Positions 6,913 through 8,113 of a stretch of 8,113 nucleotides of DNA are shown piece by piece (within the stretch, counting starts at the first letter, position 1; every line of letters starts with the position of its first letter). This stretch comes from Candidatus Zhuqueibacterota bacterium (GTDB taxonomy: Bacteria; SM23-31). The position numbers and the translations under genes are program-made. Under the pieces are notes generated by a model. It searched no databases. It was not told where the DNA came from and was given only the letters and a program-made list of their open reading frames with translations. The stretch is taken from assembly GCA_022562855.1 (NCBI GenBank), contig JADFON010000069.1, forward strand, positions 1-8,113, written 5' to 3'.

Positions 6913-6932
6913 GGGTAACGTTTCCCGGTAAC
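6913..6932. promoter_or_regulatory. Operator-like near-palindrome with overlapping direct repeat
   Basis: GGGTAACGTTTCCC (6913-6926) equals its own reverse complement at 12 of 14 positions and is centred on AACGTT, the kind of CG-centred core seen in LacI-family operators. GGTAAC also occurs twice, at 6914-6919 and 6927-6932, 13 bp apart. The site lies about 130 bp upstream of yggS and just outside the presumed left end of the insertion sequence. Which gene it serves, if any, is unknown. Confidence 0.3.
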
Positions 6933-6955
6933 AGTGGTTATATTTAGAGAGAGCG

Positions 6956-6983
6956 TTGCATAATTAGTTAAAATAGTTATAGT
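6956..6983 (+). promoter_or_regulatory. Candidate transposase promoter in the IS left end
   Basis: TTGCAT (6956-6961) and TATAGT (6978-6983) are separated by 16 nt on the plus strand, 53 nt before the transposase ATG. The -10 matches five of six consensus bases; the -35 keeps only the TTG. Its -35 would lie inside the presumed terminal repeat, an arrangement common in insertion sequences. Confidence 0.35.
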
Positions 6984-7026
6984 CAAAATTATTCAAAATT
7001 CGTACCTTAATCGAACCACGAACAAT

Positions 7027-7032
7027 GGAGGT
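7027..7032 (+). promoter_or_regulatory. Ribosome binding site of the transposase
   Basis: GGAGGT is a near-perfect Shine-Dalgarno sequence, but only 3 nt separate it from the ATG at 7036, a short spacing. It supports that start over the out-of-frame ATG at 7025. Confidence 0.65.
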
Positions 7033-7035
7033 ACG

Positions 7036-8052
7036 ATGTACAAACGGGAGCGTTCTCAGCTTAGTTTTCATGATATGATCTATGATAGAGTTATCCGCAA
7101 GAGTCATTTTTTATATAAGCTCGAAAGTGTTATTGATTGGCATCGTTTTGAGCGGTATTTTGACCGGTTGTACCCGTCTTCTGTGGGCAGACCTGCATAC
7201 AATCCGGTTATGATGTTTAAAGCTTTGGTTCTTCAGTTTTTGTATGATCTATCCGATCGTCAATTGGAAGATAACTTGAATGACCGCCTGTCCTTTCGTT
7301 ATTTTTTGGGCATTGACCCGTCCGATGCGGTTCCTGATCATACGGTTTATTGCCGTTTCAGAGACCGTCTCGGCGCCGAAACGATTGCCGAATTGTTCAA
7401 CGAAGTTGTTTCACAGGCACGGTCGAAGCGGCTGGTAAAAGACCGTCTCTGTATCGTTGATGCAACGCATGTCGAGGCAAAAGTGAACACCTACCGTATG
7501 AATGGAGAGCGTGATGATGATGCTCCCGGAAGCCCTCCCAGCCGCATAGATCCTGATGCGCGTCACGGATATAAATCAAAGAACAAGCCGTTCTTCGGCT
7601 ATAAAGTCGGCATCGGTATCGATAAGGATACCAACATAGTCACCACTGTTACAGCGACACCCGGCAACGAGCACGACAGTACCCACTTTCCGGATGTTGC
7701 CGACCCGCATGCAAAGACGGTAACCGCCGATAAAGGCTATGACAGCCCGGACAACTTTGCACTCATCAAAGATCGTAAACAAAAAGCCGCGATCATGGTC
7801 AAACGTAGAAGGGGTAAACAGCGAGGTCATATCAAGGCACGCTACCCCACCCAGAAAGCATATCAGCATTACTACCGTCTGAAACAATTCCGCTCATATA
7901 TCGAAAAAATCTTTGCCACTGCCAAACAGTGGTACGGACTCGGTAGAGCACGTTACCTCGGTCTGGCGAAAATGAAACTACAAGCAGCCATGACGATGAT
8001 GGCTATGAACTTAAAACGTATGGTGTTATTGGATAAATCCGTCCAAACATGA
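7036..8052 (+). CDS. IS5-family DDE transposase
   Basis: A 338-residue, apparently intact transposase that would cut and rejoin its element's ends. The N-terminal DUF772-type region (about 45-125) includes GRPAYNPVMMFKALVLQFLY (51-70) and VPDHTVYCRFRDRLG (99-113), typical of IS5 relatives. The catalytic core shows D142 in IVDATHVEAK, D232 in TADKGYDS and E290 in RSYIEKIFATAK. The last fits the family R-x3-E-x6-K signature (R286, E290, K297). The reading frame has no internal stop or frameshift, so the copy could be active or recent. It is the only plus-strand gene and starts about 260 nt from the divergent yggS. There is no passenger gene before the window end. Confidence 0.93.
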   Translation: MYKRERSQLSFHDMIYDRVIRKSHFLYKLESVIDWHRFERYFDRLYPSSVGRPAYNPVMMFKALVLQFLYDLSDRQLEDNLNDRLSFRYFLGIDPSDAVPDHTVYCRFRDRLGAETIAELFNEVVSQARSKRLVKDRLCIVDATHVEAKVNTYRMNGERDDDAPGSPPSRIDPDARHGYKSKNKPFFGYKVGIGIDKDTNIVTTVTATPGNEHDSTHFPDVADPHAKTVTADKGYDSPDNFALIKDRKQKAAIMVKRRRGKQRGHIKARYPTQKAYQHYYRLKQFRSYIEKIFATAKQWYGLGRARYLGLAKMKLQAAMTMMAMNLKRMVLLDKSVQT

Positions 8053-8113
8053 AAACAGAGGGAAACTATCCCCCAAAATAGGTCAACTTACGTGAAAATG
8101 AACCAAAATTACG

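Larger units (their letters stand above)
6947..8113 (+). mobile_element. IS5-family insertion sequence, right end cut by the window
   Basis: The element is defined by its intact IS5-type transposase. The left boundary is an estimate: the GC-richer motif GAGAGAGCGTTGCA (6947-6960) looks like a terminal repeat start. No matching inverted repeat is complete on the right. The last bases, AATTACG (8107-8113), could be the inner end of one, because the left end reads CATAATT inward (6959-6965) and the right end reads CGTAATT inward, 6 of 7 matching. If so, roughly ten or more bases of the right terminus lie beyond 8113. No target duplication can be assessed. The element is divergent from the yggS cluster. 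Confidence 0.6.

Noticed and set aside
7576-7887. 103-codon minus-strand reading frame inside the transposase gene
   Set aside because: It is antisense to the conserved catalytic core of the transposase, with no start signals and no recognisable domain.

Overview
The window holds a six-gene housekeeping cluster on the minus strand (positions 20-6776) and, beside its upstream end, one divergently oriented IS5-type insertion sequence whose right end is cut off by the window. In order of transcription the cluster is yggS, a DivIVA-domain gene, a purine nucleoside phosphorylase, ileS, a TraR/DksA-type zinc-finger gene and lspA. Base composition is moderately AT-rich. LspA, the Gram-negative-looking protein set and the long type-2 IleRS would suit an uncultured bacterium of the FCB/Latescibacterota/Marinimicrobia/Zixibacteria neighbourhood, but this assignment rests on protein resemblance alone and is weak.

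Region by region: 1-19 is the spacer after lspA. 20-936 carries lspA and the TraR/DksA-type gene, 2 nt apart. 937-1072 is a spacer with only a weak promoter candidate. 1073-4231 is ileS. 4232-4365 is an AT-rich spacer with no T-box or clear terminator. 4366-5187 is the phosphorylase, 5251-6033 the DivIVA-domain gene and 6081-6776 yggS. 6777-6946 is a non-coding control region with two promoter candidates, an 8-bp inverted repeat and an operator-like palindrome. From about 6947 to the window end lies the insertion sequence, with an intact 338-codon transposase.

The cluster links amino-acid/PLP balance (YggS), polar growth or division (DivIVA), purine salvage, isoleucine charging of tRNA, a possible RNA-polymerase-binding zinc protein, and lipoprotein maturation. 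Its gene order strongly resembles the Bacillus ylmE...divIVA-ileS-ylyA-lspA region, with the phosphorylase as an added member. This suggests an old conserved neighbourhood rather than a new accessory system.

The most notable signal is in IleRS. The class I signature is not HxGH but G-V-H-H (residues 55-58), the first/third-position swap known from certain mupirocin hyper-resistant type-2 IleRS enzymes. Secondary points are an Asp at the 6-substituent recognition position of the phosphorylase, an enlarged LspA loop between the catalytic aspartates, a non-canonical coiled-coil tip in the TraR/DksA protein, and a perfect TATAAT box placed so that yggS may be leaderless. I saw no CRISPR array, tRNA, rRNA or defence system.
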